NCBI GenBank assembly: GCA_905221605.1
Contig: CAJNDS010002080.1
Span: 1,457,596-1,521,595 of the forward strand
Direction: 5' to 3'
Source: Symbiodinium natans
Lineage: Eukaryota > Sar > Dinophyceae > Suessiales > Symbiodiniaceae
Length of the DNA: 64,000 nt
This document shows, piece by piece, positions 18,235 to 29,081 of this stretch; the stretch's first letter is position 1, and each line of letters starts with the position of its first letter. The notes under the pieces were generated by a model that was given only the letters and a program-made list of their open reading frames with translations, did no database searches and was not told the DNA's origin. A program made the position numbers and the translations under genes.

Positions 18235-18510
18235 GGAGTTTGTCCTCTTCGACTCCGAAGACGTGTATGTAGAGTATGCCGCGGACTCATCAGAGTTGTC
18301 AGCCAACCAGTTTTCTGATGGTGTCGGGTAGCTTGGGCAGCTTGAGTATCTTCTGACAAACACGTTGAAGAAGGACCGGCGCCCAAAGCGGATTAGGGTA
18401 CGGGGAAGAGAGAGGCGTGTGGTAATTCATGTGAACTACTCGTATGTGTAATACTTTGTGGCTTCCTTGCTGCTCAGGTGATCGAGTACAAGCGAAAGTA
18501 CAAGGACTAG
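18235..18510 (+). CDS. PARP-like ADP-ribosyltransferase, last two exons
   Basis: These exons complete the gene begun at 1801-4448. Exon 18235-18277 reads (R)EFVLFDSEDVYVEY. This is the last core strand of PARP catalytic domains, and the Glu after Arg aligns with the catalytic Glu of PARP1. Exon 18478-18510 reads VIEYKRKYKD and ends in TAG. The introns are 4449-18234 (GC...AG, holding the whole Copia element) and 18278-18477 (GC...AG). The exon ending at 4448 leaves AG, which with G18235 makes the Arg codon, so the frame is kept. If exon 18235 is not spliced past 18277 the frame stays open to a TAG at 18329, giving an alternative C-terminus. Function depends on removal of a 13.8-kb intron, or the allele may be inactive. 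Confidence 0.72.
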
Positions 18511-19061
18511 CGCCATCCAAAGTTTGGTGAGCGGTGGGGTGTGCAGTTCCTTCAAGAGTGTTTGCTTCCAAGAAGCTGTGGTCCTCTGTGATGTACTTGT
18601 AGACACTGCACTGGAATGAAGAAACACCAGCTCAACCGGGCTGAAGAATGCTCAGTCGATCTGAAACCAGATCCGTGCTTGCAAGGCAGGTATCAGCAAG
18701 GATGCTACAAAACAGCCTGCCAAAGAACACAGTTACTTCAATCCATTTAAGCCCAACTAGACTAGAAGTACTGCCTCTTGGTGGAATCGTGCTTTACATG
18801 TATACCATCGGCTCCGAAGGTGCTTTCCAGGCAATGATTCAGAGCAAATCTCGGGCCACCCCATGTACCATGCACCTATTGTTGTGCCCGAGCGTTTGGC
18901 ACGCAAAGCTTAAAGAGCCTCAGTTCCAGGACCCACCCCGAAAGGGCCATGAACCACCCGTTTTCGCAGTGTGAAAGCATGCCAATGCTCACGTAAACAC
19001 TGCTGTCGCCCCTCAAGAATTTGCGCGCAAGTGCCCCGAAGTTGCATAAAGTAATCTATAT
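18511..19061. other. intergenic, no feature seen
   Basis: Between the stop of the PARP-like gene and the first ATG of the DUF285 gene. No coding pattern or repeat was recognised. The 5' untranslated region of the next gene should lie in its right part. Confidence 0.4.
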
Positions 19062-22000
19062 ATGGCCCATATGGCCCGTGCCTGGCTTTGGCTGCTCCCC
19101 ATGGCCCTGGCCTTCGACTCGCGGTCGGCGCTCCGGGACGCTCTGATCCAGCCACCCGGCCCGAGACGGTTCAGGCAGTTTTGTCGCAATGTGTTGGTGA
19201 TGGGAGCTACAGGCAGGCTACAGTGACAGCAGAAGGAACTGGTTCTTCACGATGTTCAATGTGTGACTTAAAGTGGCAAGCCATCACAGACTTTAGCTGT
19301 CAAGGCTGTCAAGGGCTGCATGAGATCACCCCAGGTGGGACGCAGCTGATGAAGCGCGAAAGTCCCACTTGCGACGACAATGGGGCTCGCCCTCGCAGTG
19401 GGATGTTTCAGCGATCACGAACATGAGTGGGCTTTTCAAGGCGACGGGATTCTAGAAAATTTCTAGAACTATGCTCAGTGCTGAGATGTGCTGAGTGCCC
19501 GTTTGCATTGCAGGATCTTTCTACATTCAACGAAGACATCAGCTCCTGGCACACCTCTTCGGTAACGGACATGAGCTTCATGTTTTACAAGGCCTCATCA
19601 TTTAACCAGTCCCTCGAGACTTGGGACACCTCCTCCGTCAGCAACATGCGGGCCATGTTCGAAGAGGCCGTGAGCTTTAATCAGCCGATTGGGAGTTGGG
19701 ACACGTCGAATGTCGCCGACATGACGGAGATGTTCTTTGCGGCGAGTGCCTTTGACCAGCCCATTGGGAGATGGAACACTTCATCCGTAACCAGCACTGC
19801 GTTGATGTTCTGCAAGGCCTCATCATTTAACCAGTCCATCGAGACTTGGGACACCTCTCGGGTCGTCGACTTTCAATTCATGTTCCAACGGGCAAACAGC
19901 TTCAATCAACCGATCGGAAGTTGGAACACCTCCTCCGTCAGGAACATGCGGAACATGTTCGGGTGGGCCGAAAGCTTTAATCAGCCGATTGGGAGTTGGG
20001 ACACGTCGAATGTCGCGGACATGACAGAGATGTTCTTCGCGGCGAGTGCCTTTGACCAGCCCATTGGGAGATGGAACACTTCATCCGTAACCAGCACTGC
20101 GTTGACGTTCTGCAAGGCCTCATCATTTAACCAGTCCATCGAGACTTGGGACACCTCCTCCGTCAGCAACATGCGGGCCATGTTCGAGTGGGCCGTGAGC
20201 TTTAATCAGCCGATTGGGAGTTGGGACACGTCGAATGTCGCGGACATGACAGAGATGTTCTTCGCGGCGAGTGCCTTTGACCAGCCCATTGGGAGTTGGA
20301 ACACTTCATCCGTAACCAGCACTGCGTTGATGTTCTGCAAGGCCTCATCATTTAACCAGTCCCTCGAGACTTGGGACACCTCCTCCGTCAGCAACATGCG
20401 GGCCATGTTCGAGTGGGCCGTGAGCTTTAATCAGCCGATTGGGAGTTGGGACACGTCGAATGTCGCCGACATGACGGAGATGTTCTTTGCGGCGAGTGCC
20501 TTTGACCAGCCCATTGGGAGATGGAACACTTCATCCGTAACCAACACTGCGTTGATGTTCTGCAAGGCCTCATCATTTAACCAGTCCATCGAGACTTGGG
20601 ACACCTCTCGGGTCGTCGACTTTCAATTCATGTTCCAACGGGCAAGCAGCTTCAATCAACCGATCGGAAGTTGGAACACCTCCTCCGTCAGGAACATGCG
20701 GAACATGTTCGGGTGGGCCGGAAGCTTTAATCAGCCGATTGGGAGTTGGGACACGTCGAATGTCGCGGACATGACGGAGATGTTCTTCGCGGCGAGTGCC
20801 TTTGACCAGCCCATTGGGAGATGGAACACCTCCTCGGTCTGGAGCATGCAGAACATGTTTGTCAATGCCTCGGCCTTTAACCAGTCGCTTGGGGCCTGGG
20901 ACACTTCGTCCGTGACGACGACGCTTGGCTCTGCTTGGCCATCTCTTGACAGTCTTCGGTGGAATTTAGTTTTCTAGGGTTTTCCAGTACAGTCTTCAGC
21001 ATGGGCTGCGTGTTGCCATCTGGACAGGATGTCGTACATGTTTCGATTGGCCACCAGCCGCGGCCCGAGTCGAGAGTGCAAAAGGTTTCCTAGAGCATCT
21101 AGAGCTCAGTGGGCCAACTAGTCCTTCGAACTGTGGAAGCCTTAGCTCTGCTCGAAACCCGAAGCCAGGCTTTGACCAGCCTTTGGAGCAGTGGAACACA
21201 TCCGCTGTGGTGAGCATGCAAGGCATGTTCCGCCAGACCATTGAGTTCAACCGCCCGCTGGGAAAATGGAAGACGTCACGAGTCCGAAATATGGCTGAAA
21301 TGTTCTACGACGCGTGGAGCTTCAACGAGGATATCAGCAATTGGGACACGTCCGAGGTCGAGACGATGAGGGGTATGTTCTACAAGGCCGGGCGATTCAA
21401 CCGATCGATCGATTCTTGGAACACCTCGTCTGTCGTTGACATCAGCCGGCTGTTTTGGGGTGCTACCTTTTACAACCAGCCGCTTGACAAATGGGACACC
21501 TCCCGGGTGACGAACATGCGAGGCGTGTTCCAATATGCCTACAGCTTCAATCGGCCAATTGGAAGCTGGAAGACATCCGCGGTCAGAAGCATGGCTTACA
21601 TGTTTATGAAGGCAGTGTCATTCAATCAGCCCATTGACACGTGGGACACGTCTTCTGTCATAAATATGAAGGCAATGTTCTACATGGCAGAGGACTTCAT
21701 CCAGCCTTTAGCTTCATGGAACACCTCCTCTGTCGTGGACATGGGTTACATGTTCGTCGAGGATCCCAAGTTCGATCAGCCCATTGGGACTTGGGACACT
21801 TCCAGAGTGAGATACATGCATTACATGTTCTACGGGGCCACTTCCTTCAATCAGCCTCTCGGTGCCTGGGACACCTCATCACTGCAGGACATGAGCACAA
21901 TGTTTTATGGAGCACAAGCCTTCAACCAGCCGCTGTCGACCTGGAATCTCACCAGCCTGCAAGGAGACGACGCGGTGAAGGACGCCTTCATGGATTCTGG

Positions 22001-23033
22001 CTTGACGCGATGCACCCTGCAATCTTTTGCGAATGCCCCTGGCTTGTCCAGCAGCATCCGCAAACTCTATGACGCTGATGAAATGCGGTTCAGGGCATGC
22101 GGAACATGTGACGTGCTTGGAGCCTGCAAGGACACCAGCCTGGCTTGTGTGAGCCAGTTTTGGTGCCGCCCTGTCAACTCTGGCTTCATTGAAATGCGGG
22201 AACAGATTGGCGAAGGTCGCGCATGGGATTTGAAGAATTCCTTCCGTAGCAAGTCGGCCGGTTTCCGCCAGTGCGCGGCAGAATGCGAAGGGCTGCTGAA
22301 CTGCACCAGCTTCTTGCTGGACAGTGAGCGGCACTGCTTCTTGCGCTTCCGCGAAACGCTGCCGGATGAGCTTCAGGCTGTTGGGGTCCCAGAGAGTCAC
22401 AAGCCCGTGGCATTCCTCAAGTCCAGCTGCAAATATTTCTCGTGCCCTTCATGGGCAACCCTGCTCCCGTCCAGCAGCTGGCAAATCGGAGGCGATGTCA
22501 CAGCGGCCTCGTGCTGCAGCTGTGGGCCCGCCCGTATTCAGGACATGAGCCAGGCGCCGGAGTTGGGATGTCAAGTTTGTGAGGGAGGCACTGTTCCAGC
22601 CAGCAATGGCCAGGAGTGCGAGGCGTGTTTCCCAGGCTTCTTCGCCCTGCCAGGATCAGCCAAGTGCGAAGCCTGTGGTCCTGGAAGCACCCCCAACCAG
22701 AACCAAAGCGCGTGTGACGAATGTCCGAGCGGCAGATATGCACTGGGTGGTGAGGAGGTTTGTCAGGCCTGTCGTTTCCCCTTTATTCTCTCCAACAACA
22801 CTGCTTGCATATGGTGGCACTTGCCCATCATAGTTGCCTTGTTGCTCGCATTATCCTGCTCGATCGTCTTTTCGATGAAGGCTGTAAGGAAGTGGCAGCA
22901 GCGCAAGATCACGGTGCGGGAGGAAGAGATCGACGCCCTGTTGCGACAGCTGGAAGAGGAGCTGTGGCACGAGAAGGCAGCCTGCACATTGTTAGGTCGG
23001 CCCGTATTGTGTAAAGCGGACCCCACAGCGTGA
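19062..23033 (+). CDS. BspA/DUF285-repeat single-pass membrane protein
   Basis: Exon 1 from ATG 19062 encodes a signal peptide (MARAWLWLLPMALAF after a second in-frame ATG at 19071) and SALRDALI. Exon 2 ends at 19440 (WDVSAITNMSGLFK) and joins 19514 (DLSTFNEDISSW) across a GC-AG intron. The long exon 19514-20919 holds tandem 25-residue repeats of the FNQPIGSWDTSSVxxMxxMF type. A 29-nt micro-exon (21028-21056, MSYMFRLAT) links it to exon 21169-23033 with more repeats. The introns are 20920-21027 (GA-AG) and 21057-21168 (GC-AG). After the repeats come a PAN/apple-like Cys segment (FRQCAAECEGLLNCTSF), TNFR-like CxxC modules, a membrane helix near 22810-22880 and a short charged tail. The repeats form a surface solenoid. 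Probable role: cell-surface recognition or adhesion. Exon 1 end and exon 2 start are uncertain. Confidence 0.85.
19591..20780 (+). repeat. near-identical internal duplication in the DUF285 gene
   Basis: Bases 19591-20030 and 20341-20780 are nearly identical at a 750-nt offset, down to synonymous positions. A 225-nt (three-repeat) periodicity lies within them. This indicates recent unequal exchange or gene conversion inside the repeat exon. The reading frame is kept because the units are multiples of 75 nt. Confidence 0.85.
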
Positions 23034-24140
23034 AAGAAGGTTAACTTTGTAGCGTTGAAACCCTAAACTTCCAACCACCTTAAAAACCAGGGCGCTGCCA
23101 TCAAGACCTTATTTTACCCCGTGGTTCGTTCGACCTAGTTTGATCTCTGAAGGAGATACCCCTGAGACCCGAACCACCCTGAAAAACCTTCTTCTTCAAG
23201 TCCTGATGGCCCAAACCACCCAGATTTATCTGAGACTCGGCTTCAACCCCAGAGCCCGAACCCCCGTAAAAAACCAATCCTTCCTGGCCCGAACCGCTAG
23301 ATCTACCCCCTACCTCGATTTGAGGCCTAGAGCCCGAACCACCTCAATTCACCCTAGCTTGTTTTCCCGTCTCACGATTTCTCATGGTTTGCTCACGGGG
23401 TAAATCTGGGTGGCTGAAGGGCTAACTCCTCTTCGTGGCTACCAGGGCCGAGGCACAGCATTGGTACTAATACAAATACGAATACGAATACTGTACTATC
23501 AATAATACCATACCCTAACTCTAAACACACCTTGAACCTAAAGTTCTCAGCTAAAACTCCAATACTCACCCAAGAACCAAGCAAGATTTTTCCAAAAACA
23601 ATTGAACTCTACACCCTGATTCCGAATTCAACCCGCGAGTTTCGGGCTCCAGGGCTCCGGCCTGAACGATTTCTGCAACCCCCCAAAACCAGACCTGAAC
23701 GTTTCTGAACTCTGCGGGCATGCATGTTGCATTATTGAGGGTTTAAGACAAGATCCAAGGTTTAGTTCGAGCCTCATGAAAGAAAACACAGATTGAACAA
23801 AGACTGCATTGCCGGGAAGGACATATAGACTCGAACTGGCAGTCAGTCTTGCCTAGTGATATACTCACGGTTTTTTGGGGGGTCTTCGGGGGTAAAAGCG
23901 GGTGGCTGACATAAAAACGGCCTGGTTTGGGGTTTTCGGGCTTTTGGTGCCGCTCGTCGGGTAAAATGGGGTCGCTGCTTTCAGGGGTTGTAAAAAAATG
24001 TAACACTGGGTCGCTGCAGAGTTACATGTCAGAACCCTGTGTCGAGTAAACTTGGGATGATAACTTGTATGTCGTGGTTCCAGGGTCATTTCGGGTCGAG
24101 TTTTAGTAAAACTGGGTGGTTCGCAACCGCCTTAAAAAAC
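23034..24140. other. noncoding stretch with degenerate oligomer repeats
   Basis: No gene. The left part repeats phrases like CCCGAACCACC. A degenerate motif close to GGGTAAAACTGGGTSGCTG occurs near 23399, 23890, 23958, 24000, 24045 and 24104. Composition and phrase-like repeats suggest decayed satellite or spacer DNA. Confidence 0.5.
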
Positions 24141-24265
24141 TAGGGGGGTGGGGGGTAGGGGGTAGGGGTAGGAGTAGGGGTATTGGGGCTGGCGTGGGGC
24201 TTGTTGTGGTGGGGCAGGGGGTAGGCAGAGGCCAGGGCAGGGGGTAGGGGTCACGTGGAGCCTTC
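24140..24265 (+). repeat. G-rich tract (GGGGTAGGG-like)
   Basis: About 120 bases made mostly of G runs of 3-6 separated by TA, T or CA, giving many possible G-quadruplexes on the + strand. It is not a perfect telomere repeat. Confidence 0.75.
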
Positions 24266-24347
24266 GGAGGAGGCACAAACGGGGGGTCTTCACTGACGCC
24301 GCCCCGCTCATGCTGGGGTCGGCAGATTAAGAGAAGTGTACCAGATA

Positions 24348-24620
24348 AAGATTGGGATTGTTAATAAAAGCATGAAAGCTGTAATCAACAAAGCCCGAGA
24401 AAAATGACAGGTCTTTAACGCCAGATAACAAGATCTCAGATTTAGAGTTGTTGTGCAAAAGAGATGTAAGAGAGGGAAGATATACCAGAGATGAATGGTT
24501 GAAAAATTGTTCAACTTGTACCACCTCCAAATTCTGAGATCATAGAAAGGTTTAGGAAAAGGTATGAATGTAAAAGAATTACGATAGAAAAACATTGCCT
24601 CTAGGATATACCACTTCTGG
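24348..24620 (+). pseudogene. AT-rich coding-like island with frame breaks
   Basis: This ~300-bp island is much richer in A and T than its surroundings. On the + strand, protein-like, Lys- and Asp-rich sequence can be read through three successive frames (IGIVNKSMKAVINKARE, then RSLTPDNKISDLELLCKR...RYTRDEWLKN, then IIERFRKRYECKRITIEKH). This is as expected for a decayed gene with small deletions. The opposite strand has one 111-codon hydrophobic frame (24308-24643), which may only mirror the Lys/Asp-rich strand. Source unknown; an organelle, virus or transferred gene is possible. Confidence 0.3.
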
Positions 24621-24639
24621 ACACCCTTGAAAAACAGGT

Positions 24640-25731
24640 ACAACTGGAAGTAGGTTTTCGCGTACGCTCCCGGATGCTTTACCCAGATGTTTGTTTGGGA
24701 CAGCGTGGGGTGGTCTCCAGCATTCTGAAAGGTGTGTCAAATGTTCAAGTCGTGTGCCTGCAGCAATGTTTTGTAAAGGTTTTGCGTCGTTGGGCCCAAA
24801 CTAGCGATGGGCATGCACCGGCTCTGTAGGGCTTGCTTGAGGTGCCCCCTACACACACTACCAATGGTTTGGGCCGACTTACCCTACCACCCAGTACTGT
24901 CAGACGACCACAAAAACAAAACCTCACATCAGGTGTCTGAACTCCTTCTGAAAAATCCAAGCAGCCTTCCCTGAGGTGGACACTGTGCACAGATTCGCAA
25001 CCGCGTTGGGTGCCTTCGGCTGGGAGCACGCTGCGGTCGTGGACAAGGCGGCCGCCATCCGTGCACATCAAAGCGCTCACGCTGGAGTTGCCATGAGACT
25101 CGGGTGCTTGAGCTCACGTTTTGCGTGTGAGCAGCCCGGGAATCTAGGGCGCGCGGGGGTGGCCACAAGCCTGAACCCTCCCAGACCGCAAGTCAGTCCA
25201 AGACGAGACAGCCCCCTGAAACTTCTGAAACCTTGGGGCCGGCCAGACGCAGCTGAGGCAGTATTTGCTTGGCGACTTCACGATGCTGGCCCAAGAGTGG
25301 GCAACAGAGGAGAATTCAACCCTAAACTTGAATCTCCCGAAGTTCAAAGAACTTTCAAACTCGGAAGATCACCATCGAACATTCGAACACCGAACCCTCT
25401 GCCCAGAGGAGAATCCGACCTTTGTTCGATTGAAGGATGCCTTCTGGCTGTGCAGCTTGGTTAGTTTGCTCGCCGTCTGTTATCACTTCACCTTCCGGAC
25501 AAAGCTGGGCTTTGGCAGGGGGGTTCGGGCCCCTTTGAAGGGCCGGGTTTGGTTTGAAAATCAACCCCACAGCCCTGAATTTTGCCTTAAAACCATTCAG
25601 CCGGAGCTTATGATGGGGGTTTGAGGTGGGAGTTCAGCTTAAGGCTCCAAAGCTTACAAGGCTCGAGACTCCAAAATGCCAAATCCCACAACCTGACCTT
25701 GGACCTGTAGGCTCCCAAGCCTGGCCAATTC
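24640..25731. other. no gene recognised
   Basis: Short open stretches on both strands without family resemblance. The stretch ends at the telomere-like array. Confidence 0.35.
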
Positions 25732-25864
25732 TTTAGGGTTTAGGGTTTAGGGTTTAGGGTTTAGGGTTTAGGGTTTAGGCTTTAGGGTTTAGGGTTTAGG
25801 GTTTAGGGTTTAGGGTTTAGGGTTTAGGGTTTAGGGTTTAGGGTTTAGGGTTTAGGGTTTAGGG
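25732..25864 (+). repeat. interstitial telomere-like array (TTTAGGG)19
   Basis: 133 bases equal to 19 heptamers of the plant/dinoflagellate telomere repeat, with a single TTTAGGC variant at 25774-25780. Unique sequence continues on both sides, so this is internal and not a chromosome end. Confidence 0.97.
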
Positions 25865-26275
25865 AGCCCTCAACGATTACCCTCCGGTTTAGTGACCCTC
25901 CTCCATCGTCATGATAGACGACTTCACTGCCCGCCCTGCAGTTCAGGACCTCTTTCAAGGCCATGTATGATAATCTGATGATAGATATTCACAATAATGA
26001 GAATAGATGGTTTGTGTTTGTATTGTGCAGGCGCGACCTTGACAGGGCAACAGGGTGTTTGTGTGTCGGAGGTCCTGACCCACCCTGATCCGAAGCAGTT
26101 TCAGGGCATCCAGGCAAAGCAGGGAGCACAGCTTCTCCTAGCTTCTCTTGATTGACCTCTCCAAAGCCTTTTCTGAGGTTCAGAACCAATTGGGAAGGAC
26201 AAGCCTTGTCCAAGGGATGGGAGGCTTGGTTGCGCCTTGGTGGACTGGATTGCCCCCGCCCACCGGCACACACAA

Positions 26276-27063
26276 ACCCACTTCATGTCCTGGACGTGGA
26301 GATATTCGATTCAAGAACTGCAGAGTGCACTGGATGTTTGGCGGCAGAACACTGCAAAACTTGATCCAAAGAGTGTCTTCTTCTACATGTGCTTCTTTGT
26401 CAACAATCAACATAGGATAATCTTGGAGCAGCCACTTGGCGGCATTTGGTGGCAAGACAGCTGCGAATGGCCCGTGTGGGTGTCGTAGATGCCACAGCAT
26501 TCTGCGACAGGTCCATGACAGGCAGCGACGAACTGGAACAGGTCTTTCGCAGCAACTTGACCCGCATTGGGCAGATGGTTGCTGTGCTAGACACCTGGAA
26601 GGAGCCAGTGTACCTCAAGCGGGCTTCTGGGTTGTGATTTGGAATATTGGTTTTTGTTGCCACGTCGTTTTTGCTCGCATGCACGTTTTCCCGAGCATGT
26701 GCAAGCAAAGATCAGGTTTGGACAATTTATGAGCAGTACATTGCTTGCTCTCTTCAAGTTCCTGTGACTTTCGTCATGCCCGCGACTGCATCTGCATCCC
26801 TCACAGAGCAGATTTCACATGGTGCAGTTGGTATCCGTGAAGTCACTCAGTCCCTCTGCGATGTGGATTCCGCCAATGCGGAGGCCTGGGACAAGCGAGA
26901 TGAAGTGGCCGTGAAGACCGCCATTCGGCAGAGTGTGGGATTCAGCCGGGTCAACCAACACGTCAGAAATGCCATGGTGCATTGGGTTGGCGCCACAGTG
27001 CGGGAGGAGTTCCAGCAGCTCGTTGACAAAGAAGCCGATGAAGCTGCTACGTTTTCAATGTAA
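26276..27063 (+). CDS. uncharacterised conserved protist family protein (THFxSWTWRY...FFVNNQH type)
   Basis: Three exons join in frame: 26276-26430 (THFMSWTWRYSIQELQSAL, FFYMCFFVNNQHRIILE), 26511-26622 (SMTGSDELEQVFRSNLTRIG, VAVLDTWKEPVYLKR) and 26716-27063 (VWTIYEQYIACSLQVPVTFV ... ending in TAA). Introns 26431-26510 and 26623-26715 are both GC-AG. From memory, proteins with this sequence pattern are numerous in dinoflagellates and other protists and lack a proven function. A TIR-like or receptor-type fold has seemed possible to me, but that is inference. The C-terminal part is helical and acidic, ending ADEAATFSM. The 5' end is open: more exons may lie upstream of 26276 and no start codon is claimed. 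Confidence 0.6.
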
Positions 27064-28020
27064 CTGCCTTGGGCCAACAATTAATTCCAACCATGAAATG
27101 CAAGCACCGCCCTTGTACAGGGTTTTCCAGTTCATGCCAGAAGTGCAGCTGTTCGGGAGTTTGTACAGAAGGCCTGGCCATACAATGTATGAGTCTCAGC
27201 CATTACAGATTTAAGCAGAGCGAGGCCCCCTCGTATTCGGCTTCTCCTGGACGCAGAAGCTCCCTGCAATTGTTTCTGAGTCATGCCGCCTTCTGCGCTG
27301 GCTAGCCGCAGCAAAGCCTCGAGCTACAACAGTCGGTCGTGTTGAGCGCAGGGCTTCGCTTTGACGACCGTGTAGCGCACTTGGGGTTTGAGGCTCCGGG
27401 AGCTCCTGAGGAACGGCGCTGAAGAGAAACTAATCAACCTGGCTCTCGTGAACAAGAAACGGCTTTGAGTTAGATGGGCGGGGATGATGGGCCTGGCTTG
27501 GTGGCGGCTTGCCCTTTTAATTCTGATGGCGCGCGTGGGGACGTGGATCTCGTGAATTCTCGCGGGATTTCGTTGAAGATGCGGGCTGGGAAGATATAGG
27601 GGCTTCAAAATTGGGCAGAATCTGGGTGATGCTCGCGTGTAGAACCTCGGTATGCCATGGTGTGCCGTCGCTTGGAGGACCCGTCAGTTTTTGGCAAATG
27701 TTGGTGTGCTGGCGACAGCAGGAATCAGATCGAGACCTTCTGGAAGGAGGAAAGGATTAGCTGATCGCCATCTGCCGCAGCTTCAACACTGTTGCGTTGT
27801 CGAAAGTCATGGGCATACCGGCATACCGCAGCACGCATGTTTGGGGCGTTTTGACTGTTTATCGTGGGTGTTTGAAGATCGCGGGCCGAGCAGGTTCGAG
27901 CTTTTGTTGTCAAGGTTTCTTTGCTGGTCATGAAGCGCACACACACACACACAAGATGTTCAGTTTGTGCGGATCCGCTTCCGAATGCTCGAAAGCTGCC
28001 TGGGCTGCCCAGGACTTGAC
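27064..28020. other. intergenic, no feature seen except a short AC repeat
   Basis: No recognisable coding pattern. An (AC)n tract lies at 27939-27953. Confidence 0.4.
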
Positions 28021-28946
28021 TGTGCGCGAACTCTCGGCTCACAGCAAGTGTGCGGTGTTGCCATCATCCAGCTCCTGAAACCTGCCTCGTGCTTGCACAG
28101 TGCCATGGCCGTGTGCAAACCCTTCGTCATTGCGCTGTTGGCCTATGCTTCTCGGATGGTGGCCGGTGGGCCTCTGAGCAACTTGCTGGCGGACTTGACG
28201 GGCCAGAACAGCCACCACAACGCCACGTGCCTTTCCGATACTCATGAGGGCAGTGCTCATGTGTGTGGCATGGCATCCAGCTTCACGGCTTTCTTCCCTG
28301 ATGCAGCCTCGCACCAGTCTGATCATTTCCTTCCCGAGATCTCGACCCAATCCGTGTCCGGACCTCATGACTCCCATCATGGCGATCACATGGATCAGTT
28401 TGACCAGCAGTCGCTGCTGACGGGAAAACGCCCAAAGATGTTCGTGAGCTTCAACAAGAAGGAGTGAGGGATGCGCCTGAGAGTAGCCGGTAGCAGTCAT
28501 CAAGCTTCATGTGTGCCACATTGGGCGATCCTCATGCTAGGCCGTAATGTGATGGCGGGGTTTTGTGGCACCATGTGGGGAAATTCGTCACGGAGCTATC
28601 TGTGACGCTTGCAGCAGCGTTGGGAACACTGACCGCATATCGTGTTGCATGTGCCTTCACCACTACTTGAACAAGCCACACTCCAGTTCCCACAGCGGTA
28701 ACGCTGTTGCGCTGTTTCGACAATGATGTCTGACAAGCCTGCTTCTTCTCTAGCATCCACACTGGAAGCTAAATGGCATGGGAATGAGCACCATGCACCG
28801 TAGTATAACGCATCACTTGCATTAGCTCTGCGTGGGTATGTTTGTTTTTGCTTTTTGTTGATATATGTGAGCCACATGATGTGATGATAATTGCTGAGCG
28901 CGTTGGCCTGTGGAGTCCCCTTCAAGGCTGAGCGGAGCTTTTGCAC
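28021..28946 (+). repeat. tandem unit, copy 1
   Basis: Nearly identical to 29082-30011 at an offset of 1,061 bp (1,065 after a 4-bp indel near 28539). The copies are separated by ~135 bp of unshared sequence. Each carries one small open frame. This is a recent local duplication, typical of dinoflagellate tandem gene arrays. Confidence 0.93.
28105..28467 (+). CDS. small predicted secreted His-rich protein, copy 1
   Basis: 120 codons from ATG 28105 to TGA. The N-terminus (MAVCKPFVIALLAYASRMVA) looks like a signal peptide. The rest is rich in His, Ser and Asp (SHHNAT, HDSHHGDHMDQFDQQ), with four Cys in total and a basic end. Family not recognised. A metal-binding secreted peptide is possible from composition only. 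An antisense frame of 154 codons covers the same bases, but the signal peptide makes the sense reading more likely. Copy 2 differs by one residue near the end (Asn versus Glu). Confidence 0.45.
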   Translation: MAVCKPFVIALLAYASRMVAGGPLSNLLADLTGQNSHHNATCLSDTHEGSAHVCGMASSFTAFFPDAASHQSDHFLPEISTQSVSGPHDSHHGDHMDQFDQQSLLTGKRPKMFVSFNKKE

Positions 28947-29081
28947 ACAAGGGTTCAAGCATGTTCCACTGGTCTCAGCACTGAAGCAAAACGGATCGCA
29001 AGTTCCGAAGCGGTACAAGAGCATCCATTCGGTCTGATCCAGGCAAGCAAAGGGAAGACCAGGGACTTCACTCTGCAACAG

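Noticed and set aside
25732-25864. Telomere array as a chromosome end
   Set aside because: Unique sequence and genes continue on both sides, and similar arrays occur in both orientations.
28039-28503. 154-codon minus-strand frame in the tandem unit (also 29100-29564)
   Set aside because: It overlaps the sense frame with a signal peptide. Both copies are too similar to discriminate by conservation, and the antisense protein has no recognisable feature.
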